Shown: one piece after another, positions 28,726 through 41,244 of the stretch
Position numbering within the stretch: the stretch's first letter is position 1
How the letters are laid out: the number at the start of each line of letters is the position of its first letter
DNA from: Mactromeris polynyma
Lineage: Eukaryota > Mollusca > Bivalvia > Venerida > Mactridae
Reading direction: 5' to 3'
DNA: 64,000 bases
Assembly: GCA_032209605.1 (NCBI GenBank)
Contig: JASFXZ010000032.1
Coordinates: forward strand, 8,557,722-8,621,721
Notes under the pieces: model-generated
What the model saw: the letters and a program-made list of their open reading frames with translations, nothing else
Told to the model about the DNA's origin: nothing
Databases searched by the model: none
Made by a program: the position numbers and the translations under genes

Positions 28726-29212
28726 CAAATCGCGCTGGAAGCATTAATTTTTCATTTTAAATTAATATTTTTTATATCATTATAGAGAGGAAAGAATGAC
28801 CAATGCTTCAGAGGGTTAATGAATGTTTTATATTTAATTTAATGAAAATGATAGCTGTTCAAAGTTGTTTCCCTTCTTTGTTTCTATTGGAAAAAAATCA
28901 ATCAAATCAGAAATCGATATCGGCCGATACAGCATTTTCAGGGGAGATAATTTTATCGATAAGACAGCGTATACAGTCTCATTGTTGAACATGAGAGAAA
29001 AACATCAAACATATTGACAGTTATACAACACAAATAATATGAAATAATGAAGTATACTTCAGATGGTTTAGAGATGAAAGTTGTTTCGCATGTAGGAAAA
29101 TGTAAGATCATTCATATATACGTATACATGTATTAATACATACTTTACAAGTCCTTCTAAATTATAGAGTATCAACATAAGAGTGATGTTGGTAGTCAGA
29201 GAAAGAACATAC

Positions 29213-29290
29213 AGTAAAACACAAGACCAACATTGGGCCCCTTGAAAACTGCTCTTCTTATTGAGGTGGTCGTCTTATTGAGGTTGAATA
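29213..29290. mobile_element. CAGTAAAAC-type element fragment
   Basis: CAGTAAAACACAAGACCAAC at the left is followed by TATTGAGGTGGTCGTCTTAT and TTGAGGTT. These are the same building blocks as the elements at 9530-9960 and 13936-14116. Confidence 0.45.
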
Positions 29291-29327
29291 AAGAGCAAAA
29301 CCGTGAAAAACCCTAGCTGTGCAACGC

Positions 29328-30437
29328 ACATCCGCCAACAAACAAGGTAAGACAAACATTTCGTCACATCACTGTATACAACGCACATCCGCCAACAAAC
29401 TAGGTAAGACAAACATTTCGTCACATCACTGTACATCCGCCAACAAACTAGGTAAGACAAACATTTCGTCACATCACTGTATACATTTCGTCACATCACT
29501 GTACATCCGCCAACAAACAAGGTAAGACAAACATTTCGTCACATCACTGTACATCCGCCAACAAACAAGGTAAGACACACATTTCGTCACATCACTGTAT
29601 ACATTTCGTCACATCACTGTACATCCGCCAACAAACAAGGTAAGACAAACATTTCGTCACATCACTGTATACATTTCGTCACATCACTGTACATCCGCCA
29701 ACAAACAAGGTAAGACAAACATTTCGTCACATCACTGTACATCCGCCAACAAACTAGGTAAGACAAACATTTCGTCACATCACTGTATACATTTCGTCAC
29801 ATCACTGTACATCCGCCAACAAACAAGGTAAGACAAACATTTCGTCACATCACTGTATACATTTCGTCACATCACTGTACATCCGCCAACAAACAAGGTA
29901 AGACAAACATTTCGTCACATCACTGTATACATTTCGTCACATCACTGTACATCCGCCAACAAACAAGGTAAGACAAACATTTCGTCACATCACTGTACAT
30001 CCGCCAACAAACTAGGTAAGACAAACATTTCGTCACATCACTGTACATCCGCCAACAAACAAGGTAAGACAAACATTTCGTCACATCACTGTACATCCGC
30101 CAACAAACTAGGTAAGACAAACATTTCGTCACATCACTGTACATCCGCCAACAAACTAGGTAAGACAAACATTTCGTCACATCACTGTATACATTACGTC
30201 ACAATACTGTATACATTACGTCACATCACTGTATACATTTCGTCACATCACTGTATACATTACGTCACATCACTGTATACATTTCGTCACATCACTGTAT
30301 ACATTTCGTCACATCACTGTATACATTACGTCACATCACTGTATACATTACGTCACATCACTGTATACATTACGTCACATCACTGTATACATATCGTCAC
30401 ATCACTGTACACATTACGTCACATCACTGTATACATT
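29328..30437. repeat. Composite tandem array: 48-bp units mixed with 22-bp units
   Basis: The 48-bp unit starts ACATCCGCCAACAAACAAGG and ends ACATTTCGTCACATCACTGT. The 22-bp unit ATACATTTCGTCACATCACT plus GT equals the end of the long unit. They alternate irregularly to about 30180, after which only short units remain, many reading TTACGTCA in place of TTTCGTCA. Open frames here are not genes. Confidence 0.95.
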
Positions 30438-30439
30438 TG

Positions 30440-31221
30440 CAGTAAAGGTTGATTTCTATAAAAGTGCATTAAAAATATGGATAGAAATATGATATACATT
30501 TTTCTCAAATCATTAAAACATTAACGTTGTACAAGTATAACTATTAATGATGCAGTGACTACTCTCAAAATACAAAATGGCGGGATGTGTCAAAAGAACT
30601 AACCAGTCCCACGCCTTAGTATATTTCAGATGCTATGCATTTGCCCCAACATGTAAATTACACTTTTGGAAAAATAGTTCAGCATGGATCTCTTTAATTG
30701 CATCGAACAAGAAATATCTTGAAAAAGATGGTCGGCGCAAATGAAGGTTAAAATTTGATCAAACATAGAAAAGTCTACTTAGTCAGTGCAAGACATATTT
30801 AGTTCTTTATAGATTAATGATAAATAAGTTTCCGAGGATTCCGATACAATAAATGTAATGCACCGATGGAATGTCATTCATGATCAAAGCGCTGTGAGCG
30901 CCCAAGGCCCTGTGACTGCAGGCAGCTGAATTGTGGATTAAACATTTCCATGACATGTTATCCGATTACTTTAAACTATGTTATAGATATATGACTCTGG
31001 GCAGAATATCAGCAAGATACGCAAATTCCAGTAACTACAATTGTATATCTCTCCAACTTCGGTGGGGAAAATTTGTTTGTGTTGACGGAAGTATAAAGAT
31101 ATGCATGTTACGTGTTGGATGTCATTTACGGTACTTCAGTGGTTGAATTATAGCTGTGACCCACAATTTTAACCTATGGCCATGACATACGTCATTTTAG
31201 AATCCCTACATAAATTCTATA
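30440..31221. other. No gene recognised
   Basis: AT-rich sequence. A stretch at 30707-30790 (ACAAGAAATATCTTGAAAAA, then GATGGTC) is repeated at about 40726-40800. An ORF at 30931-31146 has no recognisable domain. Confidence 0.5.
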
Positions 31222-32220
31222 TACAGTGGAAACTCGCTAATCAGAAAACACCCTTCGGACGAACTTCGGATTAGAGGAGATCCCGGACTGGAGAGGATTC
31301 CTCCATTGAATGCCTATAGGCAAGACATTCTTTCAGTAATTTGAATAAGTTTGCTAGAGGCTGTTCGAGTTAACGCGACGTAATATATAATGTCTGAATG
31401 CATTCTATTATTCGACTTTTCAGAGTCATAGGGAAATTAAGTTACAGCATTTTACAAAAAATATGTTAACTTGAAAATTATTTTATAGACCAAAAGCATA
31501 ATTTATAAAAGACCTACATGTGTATTTGTGATACTTTCATAAAAGGAAGATTTGCAGTGCGATATACAAAATTCATGTACAGCTGCATGCTGTGTTAAAT
31601 GTTGGTTGATATTTGAATCCATCTATATGTAAATTATCATTACAGAAAATAACAATCTCAAGCTATGCACATAGTACGATGCATTTTCAAAACGCCATAC
31701 GTTATATTTGAATTGTGATTTGTGTACCCAATGGGCCTTTTTTCTGCGTTCACAGCCGTATAAAGTTTCACACTCTTTTCATTAGCCTCACTGCTCATCC
31801 TTTAATTGTCTGGGATCATCAATCGCTAAACAATTACCGCCGCATGTTGTCACAACATATATTATCTTTTTAATGTTCTTGAATGACTATTTACATAACT
31901 ATGACACCTCGTACCCGTTCTTACCTTGTTCCCATCAGAACGGAATGCATACGATGATTTTAACATCTAATAATCTACACCCCGAGGAAATTAAACATCA
32001 TTATGGAAATTATCGTCCTGTTTTAGGAGATTTATAAAATAAAATGTAAAATAACAATCCTTACCGAAAAAATCGTCCGGATTCCGGAGTAGGGAGGATC
32101 CGGACAGTGTGGGAATTTGTTCAAATGTTGTATTGGAGGAACTAAAACGGACAAGAAAATTGTCCGGTTAGAGGAAGTTTCCGGACTGGAGAGTTTCCGG
32201 ATTAGAGAGTTTCTACTGTA
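31222..32220. mobile_element. Non-autonomous pogo/Tigger-like DNA element, about 1 kb
   Basis: The left end TACAGTGGAAACTCGCTAAT mirrors the right end ATTAGAGAGTTTCTACTGTA. Subterminal CCGGA/GATTAGAGG motifs follow on both sides, and TA borders both ends. The interior has no transposase ORF. The superfamily assignment rests on terminus sequence and TA borders. Confidence 0.7.
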
Positions 32221-32272
32221 CGTAGAAACCTGTTTACAGCACTCAGGCATTTTTGACATTTTTTTAATAGGA

Positions 32273-32434
32273 GTTACCGGGGTTATCTTGCACATGTATA
32301 CTGGCTGTCAATGATAAGTAACTATAGTTACCGGGGTTATCTTGCACATGTATACTGGCTGTCAATGATAAGTTACTATAGTTACCGGGGTTATCTTGCA
32401 CATGTATACTGGCTGTCAATGATAAGTTACTACG
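32273..32434. repeat. 54-bp tandem repeat, 3 copies
   Basis: GTTACCGGGGTTATCTTGCA starts units at 32273, 32327 and 32381. The copies are nearly identical. The array lies just outside the 1-kb element. Confidence 0.92.
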
Positions 32435-35280
32435 TATTTTCGTGTCATTCAACCGTGAGTGCTCTTCAGTGATAACGAAGTTTGTTCAACAAACTATGTC
32501 CAATTCAGCAAAATAGAAAATATTGTTCAGCCAGAGTGTCATTCCATACTAAATGATATCTAAATATGTAAGAAAACTTTACGACATTCCAAGACAAATC
32601 ACAATGTCACGGATCGTCGACGAACATGTCCTGTATTTCATTTTTAAGGATCAACGAACAGGTGCTTTATAACCTTGAAACATACCATCCATAAGTGAAG
32701 TTTGTGAGGAACAATTTGTGCCGAACCTTTCAATTTTAAGTGTCAATAATTTATTCCATTATAAAAATATGTGTGTTTATGAGTTTATTTACGAGTAAGC
32801 CAAGTATAGTGCGATTTTATTAACCGCGAACGTATGGACCATTACATTTCAAAGTAGGTATATTGAAATGAACATGTTTGTCCGTAAGTTTGATGGAGAA
32901 AAAGCAGCGGTTCTGTTTTCATAGAAAAGTAATCAAAACAGTATTTATAGCTTTACGCACCTAAATTGACATGGATTGGTCCTGAAAGTTCATACACTTG
33001 TACGCGGTCAATTTAACAGCACTATGTCTTAGTTTGATAATCATGGTTCCGCAACAATGATTTCTTAATAACCTTATCGTCTTTATAGACATATTTATAT
33101 ATTCATGTATATAGTCTTGGTTCGTTCATGCGTTTTTTCTATGTTCATAATCTACCCTGTACTGTATACATGAACATATCACTCGTAAAGTAATGATAAT
33201 TCAAGCAGAACTACGTATTCTAGGATAAGTGTTGATACTTCTATGTACAGTTTATGTGGTTGAATATACGTAGTATGTGGTAATATACGCTATTGGCATT
33301 TTAAGGAATCAACAAGTTTATATCAAATATTGAGCAATACCATTCAATAGGTAGTAATAATTAATGGTCTCAGACATTTGTGAATAGTTTATCACTGATG
33401 TACATTTGTATTGTATGATGAATATATCCTAACTTATGATTTGCATAAACAATGTGTGATATGGAACGTCGATACTCCCGGTATGTCACATATTTATCTG
33501 TAAAACACAAATGTCAAATTAAAGGCACGCACTGCCACCAAAACGGCGAGTGACTTCATACTCAGACCAGGTCGCTTCGACAATGGCACGATAGGTATCA
33601 CACAACTAGCAGGTAGAAGGCTATAGACCCGGTTGCCGATTTCCCATGACGTTCGACAAAACTTATCTAAGCGTCGATTTTCTTGATGTGACTGCGTTTA
33701 TAAGTCGCAATTGAAAGGTAAAATGGTAAGTTTGCATGGTAAAAATAGTTGACTTTTCCTTATGGATCGAAAGTCGAAATGAAGAAAGCAAGCAGCGTGC
33801 AGACATTATGTTGCGTCCCGGTTAATGCAAACATCTTCTAACGAACTCAAATTAATCAAATTATTCAAGAAAAGTCGCCAACCCATTTTCGTTATGATGA
33901 AAATATGATAGACAAAATGTAATTTAAAGCTTAAAATGTCTTGAGATCTATTTTTTCAATTTCAAAATAAAATGAAATGTTTCCAATGAAAAATAATGTA
34001 TTTGATGGTGAATATTACATAACTTGATACATAACCAATGCTCGTAATGGGATAATTAAACCTTATATATATTGTTTATGTATGATCAAGTAAGTGTTTG
34101 TACATTTGTATTTATCTTATTGTTTTTATACCTCGCCTCTGTTATATCCCTGTCTAAATTGTATTTGGAATAATGCATAGAAAGCAGTGTAAATTGAACG
34201 AAGAATATGTATCTTTACATCATTTTTAGTCAAAATAAGGTATAGGTTGGTTCTTTTTCATAGCGTGATAATTAGCCATATCCCCCAAAATGAGCATAAT
34301 ATTACTTTAAAATGATATCATAGAGAGAAAAACAGGCTGGAATTGTTTCACCAGTGAAGTGCATACTAAACTAAATAATTAACTGCAATACCTGGTGTAG
34401 TGTTTTTCGAACACCGGAAGAGCACCCGTCCTACTTCACGTTGGCACAAAAAACAAAGTGAATAGTTTCACCCATCAATGAAATTCCTACTAAACGAAAC
34501 AATTACAGAAATTCTAGATGTATCTTAATTATTCCGCTCCGGACGCGCATTAGTTCCGTCAGCAAGAATATCAGGTATTATCAATTGCGCAGTAAAGATT
34601 ACTACCAGTATTGAGTATGTTATCAGGTTACGCTCAGATGTTGAATTATTTTGAAACCGATTCACTTTCCTATTATTCTTGCACCACTTCCGGACAAATG
34701 TCAACTGCAATGTTCCCACAAATCACGAATTGGTGTACTTTCCATTAAATCAATTCATGCGTAAACCCGTTAATATTTTCAAAAATATTTAGTGCGTCTA
34801 CATGTACATGTATATCAACATGTGAGGTGTAAAAAGATACTTTAAATTCAAGCCTTATATGTTAATATTCAGTCGGACTTCCCAACAGTTGGACAAGTGA
34901 GTTGATCACCGGGGAGTATCACGTGGTCTCCATAGTACATTTGTTGATATTCGACGTCATGCAAAAGACGCTGGCTATAAGCAACATGTGTAGGAATGTC
35001 ATTTCATGATTTTGTCGCTGAAGATAATGATTGATCGGTTATATCCTATGCATCCACGGGTGCCTCGGCATTTTCCCGAATATTACGTATAGATGTATTA
35101 TACATACTACAGTAAAACATCACTTTAAATATTAAGAACACAATTTTCAAGTTTAATTTGATACATACATCATTTACTCATATTGCTGTTGAAGACTAAT
35201 GTGAGTGTAAATATGTCTTTCTTGTGTATAACATATTATTTATTAATGTATGATATACTTGTAAGGGTGTTTTGTACTGG
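32435..35280. other. Long gene-free stretch
   Basis: No conserved protein, RNA gene or clear element was recognised. The longest ORF (34525-34719, minus) has a hydrophobic segment but no known domain or splice support. The sequence is AT-rich with scattered short homopolymers. Confidence 0.5.
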
Positions 35281-35385
35281 TAAAATTCATGAAGGGGATT
35301 TTGGCCACCTTGTAAAATTCATGAAGGGGATTATGTCCACCTTGTAAAGTTCATGAAGGGGATTATGTCCACCTTGTACAAAATG
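35281..35385. repeat. 32-bp tandem repeat, 3 copies
   Basis: TAAAATTCATGAAGGGGATT recurs at 35281, 35313 and 35345 with minor changes, followed by TTGGCCACC or ATGTCCACC. Nothing else is recognised here. Confidence 0.88.
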
Positions 35386-35541
35386 AGCGAAGGGTAATAA
35401 TCAGGCATGAGAATTTTCCGCGGATTGATTTGACGCTCGCAAGGGCCGTTTTTGAGACAATTTAAATCGTCTTAGATGCTTAAAAGCCAGGAGCTTCAGC
35501 GGCCCCCCTGGACCCCTTGCCGAATTTTCAACTGATTTGAA

Positions 35542-35682
35542 ATTTTGCAATCTCACTTATACTTAAAAATGTATATACTATAATCAAATATTTCACTGAA
35601 GCGATCAAGAATTTTGCAATCTCACTTATACTTAAAAATGCATATACTACAATCAAATATTTCACTGAAGCGATCAAGAATT
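35542..35682. repeat. 69-bp direct duplication
   Basis: ATTTTGCAATCTCACTTATA begins two copies at 35542 and 35611. They differ at about two positions. Confidence 0.88.
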
Positions 35683-35699
35683 TATCACAGTTGCAACAT

Positions 35700-36240
35700 T
35701 CAGTTGTTTATTGTAAAAAATCTAAATGTGCACTTGGGGTTTCATGTTTGGCTGTGCCCAGTAATTGCAAAGTTATGGCCCTTGACTTAGTTAAAATATA
35801 GCCTACTTAGTATGCAATCTTGTGTCACTCATATCTCCAAAAGTATATGAGCCAGTTATAAGACTTTACAGAAATGTTCACAATCATGTGTTATATTGCA
35901 CCTGGGGATTCATAATTCGGTGAGCCCAGTAAGTGCAAAGTTATTGCCCTTGATTTATTGAAAATATAGCATACAGAGCGTGCTTTTCTGTGTCGCACAT
36001 ATCTCAAACAGTATATCAGCTACACTCACCAAACTGTACAGGAATGTTCACCGACCTGTATAGTTGTGCACCTGGGGTTTCGTGTTTGCCTGTGTCGAAT
36101 AAGTGCATTCCCTTGACTTATCACCATAATCAGTACAGTTGTTCACTTGGTAATTTGGATACCCATTCACAAACTATGAGCAGAATAATAGCATTTGCTT
36201 TTGTGACAAAGGCTGCAAGTGGGGGCATCTGTGTCCTGTG
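35700..36240. repeat. Degenerate repeat of about 180 bp, about 3 copies
   Basis: Blocks such as CACTTGGGGTTTCATGTTTG, TGCAAAGTTATGGCCCTTGA and ATATCTCCAAAAGTATATGA recur in order with substitutions at about 35735, 35910 and 36070. This looks like an old dispersed element with internal repeats. The ORF at 35990-36253 lies inside it and is not a gene. Confidence 0.6.
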
Positions 36241-36249
36241 GACACATTT

Positions 36250-37179
36250 CTAGTTACTAGTATGTAACGTAAATGATCATGTTAACTAGATATTTATTGC
36301 ATAACCACTCAACAGTCATCTTGTCAATTGATACTATTTAGCGAATAAAATATTCCACAACGCACAACAACATCTTTGTACAAATAATTTCTTAGCGTAG
36401 AACATTTTGTACAACCTTGTTAAAACATCAATCCACTTTTTGACCCTCATTTGAATTTTACGACCGATAAGCAACAATTCTAAACTGATCGCAATCCGTC
36501 AAATCAAGGGCCACTACTTCTACATCTTATATACAACGGTCCATAAAGCTCACGTACACTGACCCAAAATGAAAGCTTTACACTTTATTTTTTTGAATAT
36601 TTGTTTTGTTAGTATGTATGTTGTTGTAAGTGTTACACATGTTTATCGCGATTTCATTGCGGATAACGATTATGCAATTGTTTTAAAAATTGCCGGTATA
36701 TTCATGCGTCCTAACAGGAAAACCATTTTCCTTACTTTGCACGTGCGCAGCAACATTGGTTTCACTTACAGGTTTTACACTGACAAGTAATCATTTGCTG
36801 ATTAGCACAGATAAAAAATATTGAATTTGTTTTAAAAATCTAATCTTAATCTTCTCTCTGGTGAATTAACAGATAAAGAGAAAACAACATAAAACGTGTA
36901 GATGACGTATATTTTATTGACACATAATAGATAGGTACATTAGTTCCACAAAAAAAACCTGTATAAATGACCAAAGAAATCCATTGTCAGATTGTTACAT
37001 TTTCTATCAGAAATATTATTCTATTTCAATTAATACCAAAAGTACATGTATTAGAAATCAGATGTCTGTTTTTTCTTTTTATAGCAATTTCAACAGTAAG
37101 AACAAAGTGCAAAAGTGAACTACAAACTGGTGATGTCATGTTAGAAATACTTCATGGAATGTACATTCATTCTAAAAAA
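36250..37179. other. No gene recognised
   Basis: Two ORFs (36569-36790 and 36967-37206, plus) begin with hydrophobic stretches but match no family I know and lack splice or context support. The stretch is otherwise AT-rich and unremarkable. Confidence 0.45.
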
Positions 37180-37410
37180 AACTTCTGTTTTTATGCCCCC
37201 CTTTGAAGAAGAGAGGGCATATTGGTTTGCACATGTTGGTCGATCGGTATGTCCTCCATCGGTCCATAACCTTTTCGCTTCCAATCAATAACTCGAGAAC
37301 CCCTTGACCTATCATCCTCAAACTTGGTTCGCACATTCATCTTTGGTAGCAGAGGAACCCTATTGATTTTGGGGTCATTGGGTCAAAGGTCACAAGGGGG
37401 CATAATGTTT
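37180..37410. mobile_element. Dispersed repeat of molluscan type (GGGGGCATA ends)
   Basis: It begins TTATGCCCCCCTTTGAAGAA with the inverted AGAGGGCATA close by, and ends AAGGGGGCATAATGTTTT. The interior has GGTCGATCGGTATGTCC and AACTCGAGAACCCCTTGACC. I recall similar text as a common repeat in mollusc genomes; that is memory, not a search. Confidence 0.5.
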
Positions 37411-37710
37411 TACAAACATCTCTCCAAATGGAACACACAATTTACACAACAATAACAAACTTGCTGACGTTGATACAGTTCAATAGAAAATATTTAAGTC
37501 AAATCACTTCCGATAACAAACTTTATCAGTGACGTCAAAAAATATATTGGGAAATACTTGACGCCCTATCCACCGTCGCTTATCCAGGTTTTGTCACAGA
37601 ACAACTCATATATTTGCAACAATGGTGATACAGATAAAATGATGTCTCAAAAAAATGCTTTACAACAAATAAAAACATCGACAATAAATATGAACTAACG
37701 GTTATAATCT

Positions 37711-40700
37711 CTAATCACTGTCCATAGTTATATTGGTGACAATACTTGATAACTTATCAGCAATCTGTTTGTTACATGCAGCTAACACACGTCGGTTCAT
37801 CAGTTCAAGCTTGTCCCCTAAAAAATAGCAATAAACAAAGTATTTATAAACAGACATTTCTATTAAGCAATTTCACTGGTCAAAAGAGCTAACACTTTTA
37901 CAACACAACATTCGATTCATAGGTTAATGCCCTCATAAAGGTGTCCGAGTGGCAGAATGTTTCCACAGGGGTGACACTACGATAAATAAACACTTCTTTT
38001 TACAGTACACCTGAATCTGCGTATAATTACTGCCTGCCAACATGCTTTCCAACAATAATCTGTACATACATTTCTCGCTGCATTGGCAAAACATTTCATG
38101 CTTACTGAAAACTAGATAACTAACCTGACGGATCGGAGACAACCCCACCCGCTTCTTCAACGATCAGTTTCCCTGCAGCAATATCCCATACATGTATACC
38201 ATGTTCCACATATGCTTCATGAGTTCCCTTGGCTACAAAACACATATTTATAGCAGCTGACCCATACGCTCGCACTCTGTAACACAAATGTTTGTATATT
38301 AGACTTTGCTAACAAGAGTTAAATCATTGCTAGATCTATAAACCTTTTTTTGTTGTTTATTGCAAAATGCCCACACTGGATGAAGTATGACCAGATAAAC
38401 ACATTTAACAAACAGGAGATTGTCACGAGTTCTTTCCTGTTATTCCTTCTATAGTATATGTATATACATGTATAGTACATAAACATATACTGTAGGGATA
38501 AATAGAAGAACTTGTGACACTCTCCTGTGATTTGTCAAAATCTTGAGGTATGATTTAATCAATCAGATTATTATTTACACAGTATTTATGTCGTATATAA
38601 CGCATATATAAATGTGTATAAGCATGATCACATGTAACCGATGGAAGGTCGCACCGGGGTAATACTAAGCCACTTTGGTATTCTTCGAATGGCGCGGGAT
38701 AAAAAACAATAAAGAGTTGTTATTTACCCATGACAAGTTTTTACAATTGCTTTTATATTTGCAATTTTTTTATCTAGGATGTCTGGAACTCTGGAAGTAC
38801 CAGCTTCAACAACAACAATTCCTTGCTCTAACTCTGTAAACAGACAAACAATAAACTGAAATCAGACACACATTTACTAACAGCTGAATGATGTTTTCCC
38901 TTCTAGAATAAATTGATATACTGTATAGTACATAAATTTATACTATAGAAGGGATAAAGGGAGAGAACTCTAGAAGGGATAAAGGGAGAGAACTCTTTAC
39001 GACCGCCTGTGGCTGTTTCAACCATTTGAAAATTCATCAAATGGATTAAATTAGAGTGAAAAGAGAAACCTGTCTACATTGGTCAGCTAAAAAGATTGTG
39101 TAATTCCCCTCAGTCAGCCTGCCACTGCCACAATACTGGTTGAAGCCCATTTGAAAATATTTTGTTTCAGATGAGTCAGATACATCCTTCAAATATCATG
39201 CATTACATGCAAAAAAACAAACCTTGAATTGTCGATACGGATAATTTTACATCATTACAGAATGCTCCACCCCCCTCCACAGCTGTAAACGTCTCACCGA
39301 GGATCGGAGCATGCACAATTCCGGCGACAATCTGAAGGCAATAAATAGTAGATGAAAACTAAATACAATAACACACAGTATGACAAAATTATAATTAAAA
39401 TTATTAGAATGCACACTAAACCAAACAATAGTGTTGTTAATGAAAATATTTCAACACTCTGAGTAAAAACTACTTTGATTGGCTAAAACTGCACATCATT
39501 TACCTTTTTCTTGACAGCTAAACCAATAGAAATACACGTATGTGGAACACTGCAATACAAATATGAACATTAATGGTAAAGACATATATTAATCTGTAAT
39601 AGCATAATGAACAATTAGGTTTGGTCTATACAGCGGTGGAAGTGAAACTTTTCTATCTGCATATAAATACTTATTATTTTTCTTGCATATCATCTTTAAG
39701 AATTAAAGGAAAATATTAAGTAAAAAGTCTAATGGTTAAGGTTTTTTTTTACTAATATTAACACATTATGTTACAAATTAATTCAAGTTAAAGTAAGCTG
39801 TTAAGAGACGTCATTATGTGATTTCAACAGCACGAATAAAGTTAATAGTGTAATTGAATGTAGTCATAAATATTGGGTAACATATCACTTAATAACATCA
39901 TACCCGTGTACAAAGTTAGTTGTTCCATCAATGGGATCTATAATCCAAGTGGGGCAATCGGTTAACTCACAATGTCCACCAGCAGACACAGTCTCCTCTC
40001 CAATAAACCTACAAAATGTATGAAACACACATGTGACAAATTGCCCTTCAGAGATATCTTGCTTAGTCAATGAACATCACATACACTGACACCAAACATA
40101 ATGTTAAAAGGTATGTTTTATCTTTCTATAATATGTAATGAATTTTGTATACACAGTAGGACCTTCTATCCGAATACTCGGTATCATCCGAAACAATAAT
40201 AAGGTCAGAGTTTAGGGTCTCAATGTATCTTGTTATGCACGTAGAATTAAAATGGGCTATTTGAAACCATGTTTTATTCGAAATATTTCGGACACGACTG
40301 TATCTTCATTTGCATTTACTGTATGAAAAGTTACTGGCTTGAAAGCATAGCCATAAGTCACAAGCTAAAGGACCAAAATGAATTTCCAATACTGGCATCT
40401 TACTTGTGATCTGGGAATTTTTGTGTCAGTTTTGCAACAATAAGATCTTCAACGGCAGTGTCTGTCTCAGTGACAAGATCAGCGAAATTCTCCTTGACTG
40501 TAATGTTCTTATTTCTGTAGAAATCAGTCTTCACTCTCTACAATAAAGGTATTATTTGCAAATATTCACAAAAAATTACAGTTGATATATTAAAAAAAAT
40601 CAAAGAGAATGAACACAAGGTTTAGGCTCAAAAATCCATCGGTACATAAAATAGCATGTATAGTAAACTACTGTATGTTTTTCGAATGGGAATGGGTTCC

Positions 40701-41126
40701 TTTACCCGACCCAACTTATACAGAACAAGAAATATCTTGAAAAAAGATGGTCATCGCAATTTGAAGGTTAATATTTGTTGAGCAACATAAAAAATACCGA
40801 GATGTTACGATTGCTGGTCACTCCAGATCCATAAAAGGATTTTGGTAAATTCACCGAAATTCAGTGGATTTCGGTAAGGTAATATACCCTTTATCGAAAG
40901 GTTATCCAATCTGCGTCAAGGTTACAAATGTTGTTCGGTTGAAGACAAATTGCCTTGGTGGTTAATGTAAGATTTGATTGGTTTACACAAATAGCAAAAC
41001 CATGTTAGCATGTCTGCGCCAAAAAACAGCCCTAGACTTATCTAGACATGCTCTAATATCTACCTCACCAGCCTCCTTTGCTACTTCCAAAGCAAATCTA
41101 AAATATTCTTGAATGTCCTTGCCCAT
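37711..41126 (-). CDS. IMPA1: IMPA1-type inositol monophosphatase
   Basis: This cytosolic, Mg-dependent, lithium-sensitive enzyme hydrolyses inositol monophosphates to myo-inositol. Eight coding exons, 41064-41126, 40404-40537, 39904-40008, 39504-39549, 39223-39331, 38728-38833, 38125-38276 and 37711-37817, join in phase to 822 nt (273 aa; human IMPA1 has 277). The metal ligands fall at or next to the human positions: E70 in [12 protein letters not shown]90, I92 and D93 in [15 protein letters not shown], and D219 in [17 protein letters not shown] (human D220). [15 protein letters not shown] is also conserved. An acceptor at 41157-41159 shows that an untranslated 5' exon lies farther upstream. 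All catalytic residues are present, so the enzyme is expected to be active. Several MITE-like elements sit in its introns. Confidence 0.95.
38412..38529. mobile_element. Palindromic element, family 'CACAGGAGATTG', copy 3
   Basis: ACAGGAGATTGTCACGAGTT at the left mirrors AACTTGTGACACTCTCCTGT at the right. The centre has the palindromic run ATATGTATATACATGTATAG. It lies in an IMPA1 intron. Confidence 0.78.
38888..39013. mobile_element. Palindromic element, family 'CACAGGAGATTG', copy 4 (partial)
   Basis: The centre and right half are recognisable (ACTATAGAAGGGATAAAGGG, then AGAGAACTC twice, then GACCGCCTGTGG). A 24-bp block is duplicated. The left terminus is missing. Confidence 0.55.
40155..40310. 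mobile_element. Possible inverted-repeat element
   Basis: ACAGTAGGACCTTCTATCCG at the left is loosely mirrored by TTCGGACACGACTGTAT at the right. The CAGT...ACTG ends resemble other pogo-like elements in the window. The match is imperfect. It lies in an IMPA1 intron. Confidence 0.35.
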
Positions 41127-41244
41127 TATCCTTCTGTGTAATCTTTGAATCTAAATTCTAGAAAAAATACAATAAAACAGACATCATTGTACACTGAAGT
41201 AAAACGTGCTTTCAAAAGAGACAAACTGATGTATAGAGCTATAG

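Noticed and set aside
29275..30180. ORFs over the 48/22-bp array, and the regular spacing as a possible CRISPR-like array
   Set aside because: Units are directly adjacent without unique spacers and no cas-like genes exist; this is a eukaryotic tandem repeat.
34525..34719. 64-codon minus ORF with one hydrophobic segment
   Set aside because: No domain, no context; likely chance.
36569..36790. 73-codon ORF with a signal-peptide-like start
   Set aside because: Hydrophobic starts are common in AT-rich DNA; no family match, splice sites or neighbours support it.
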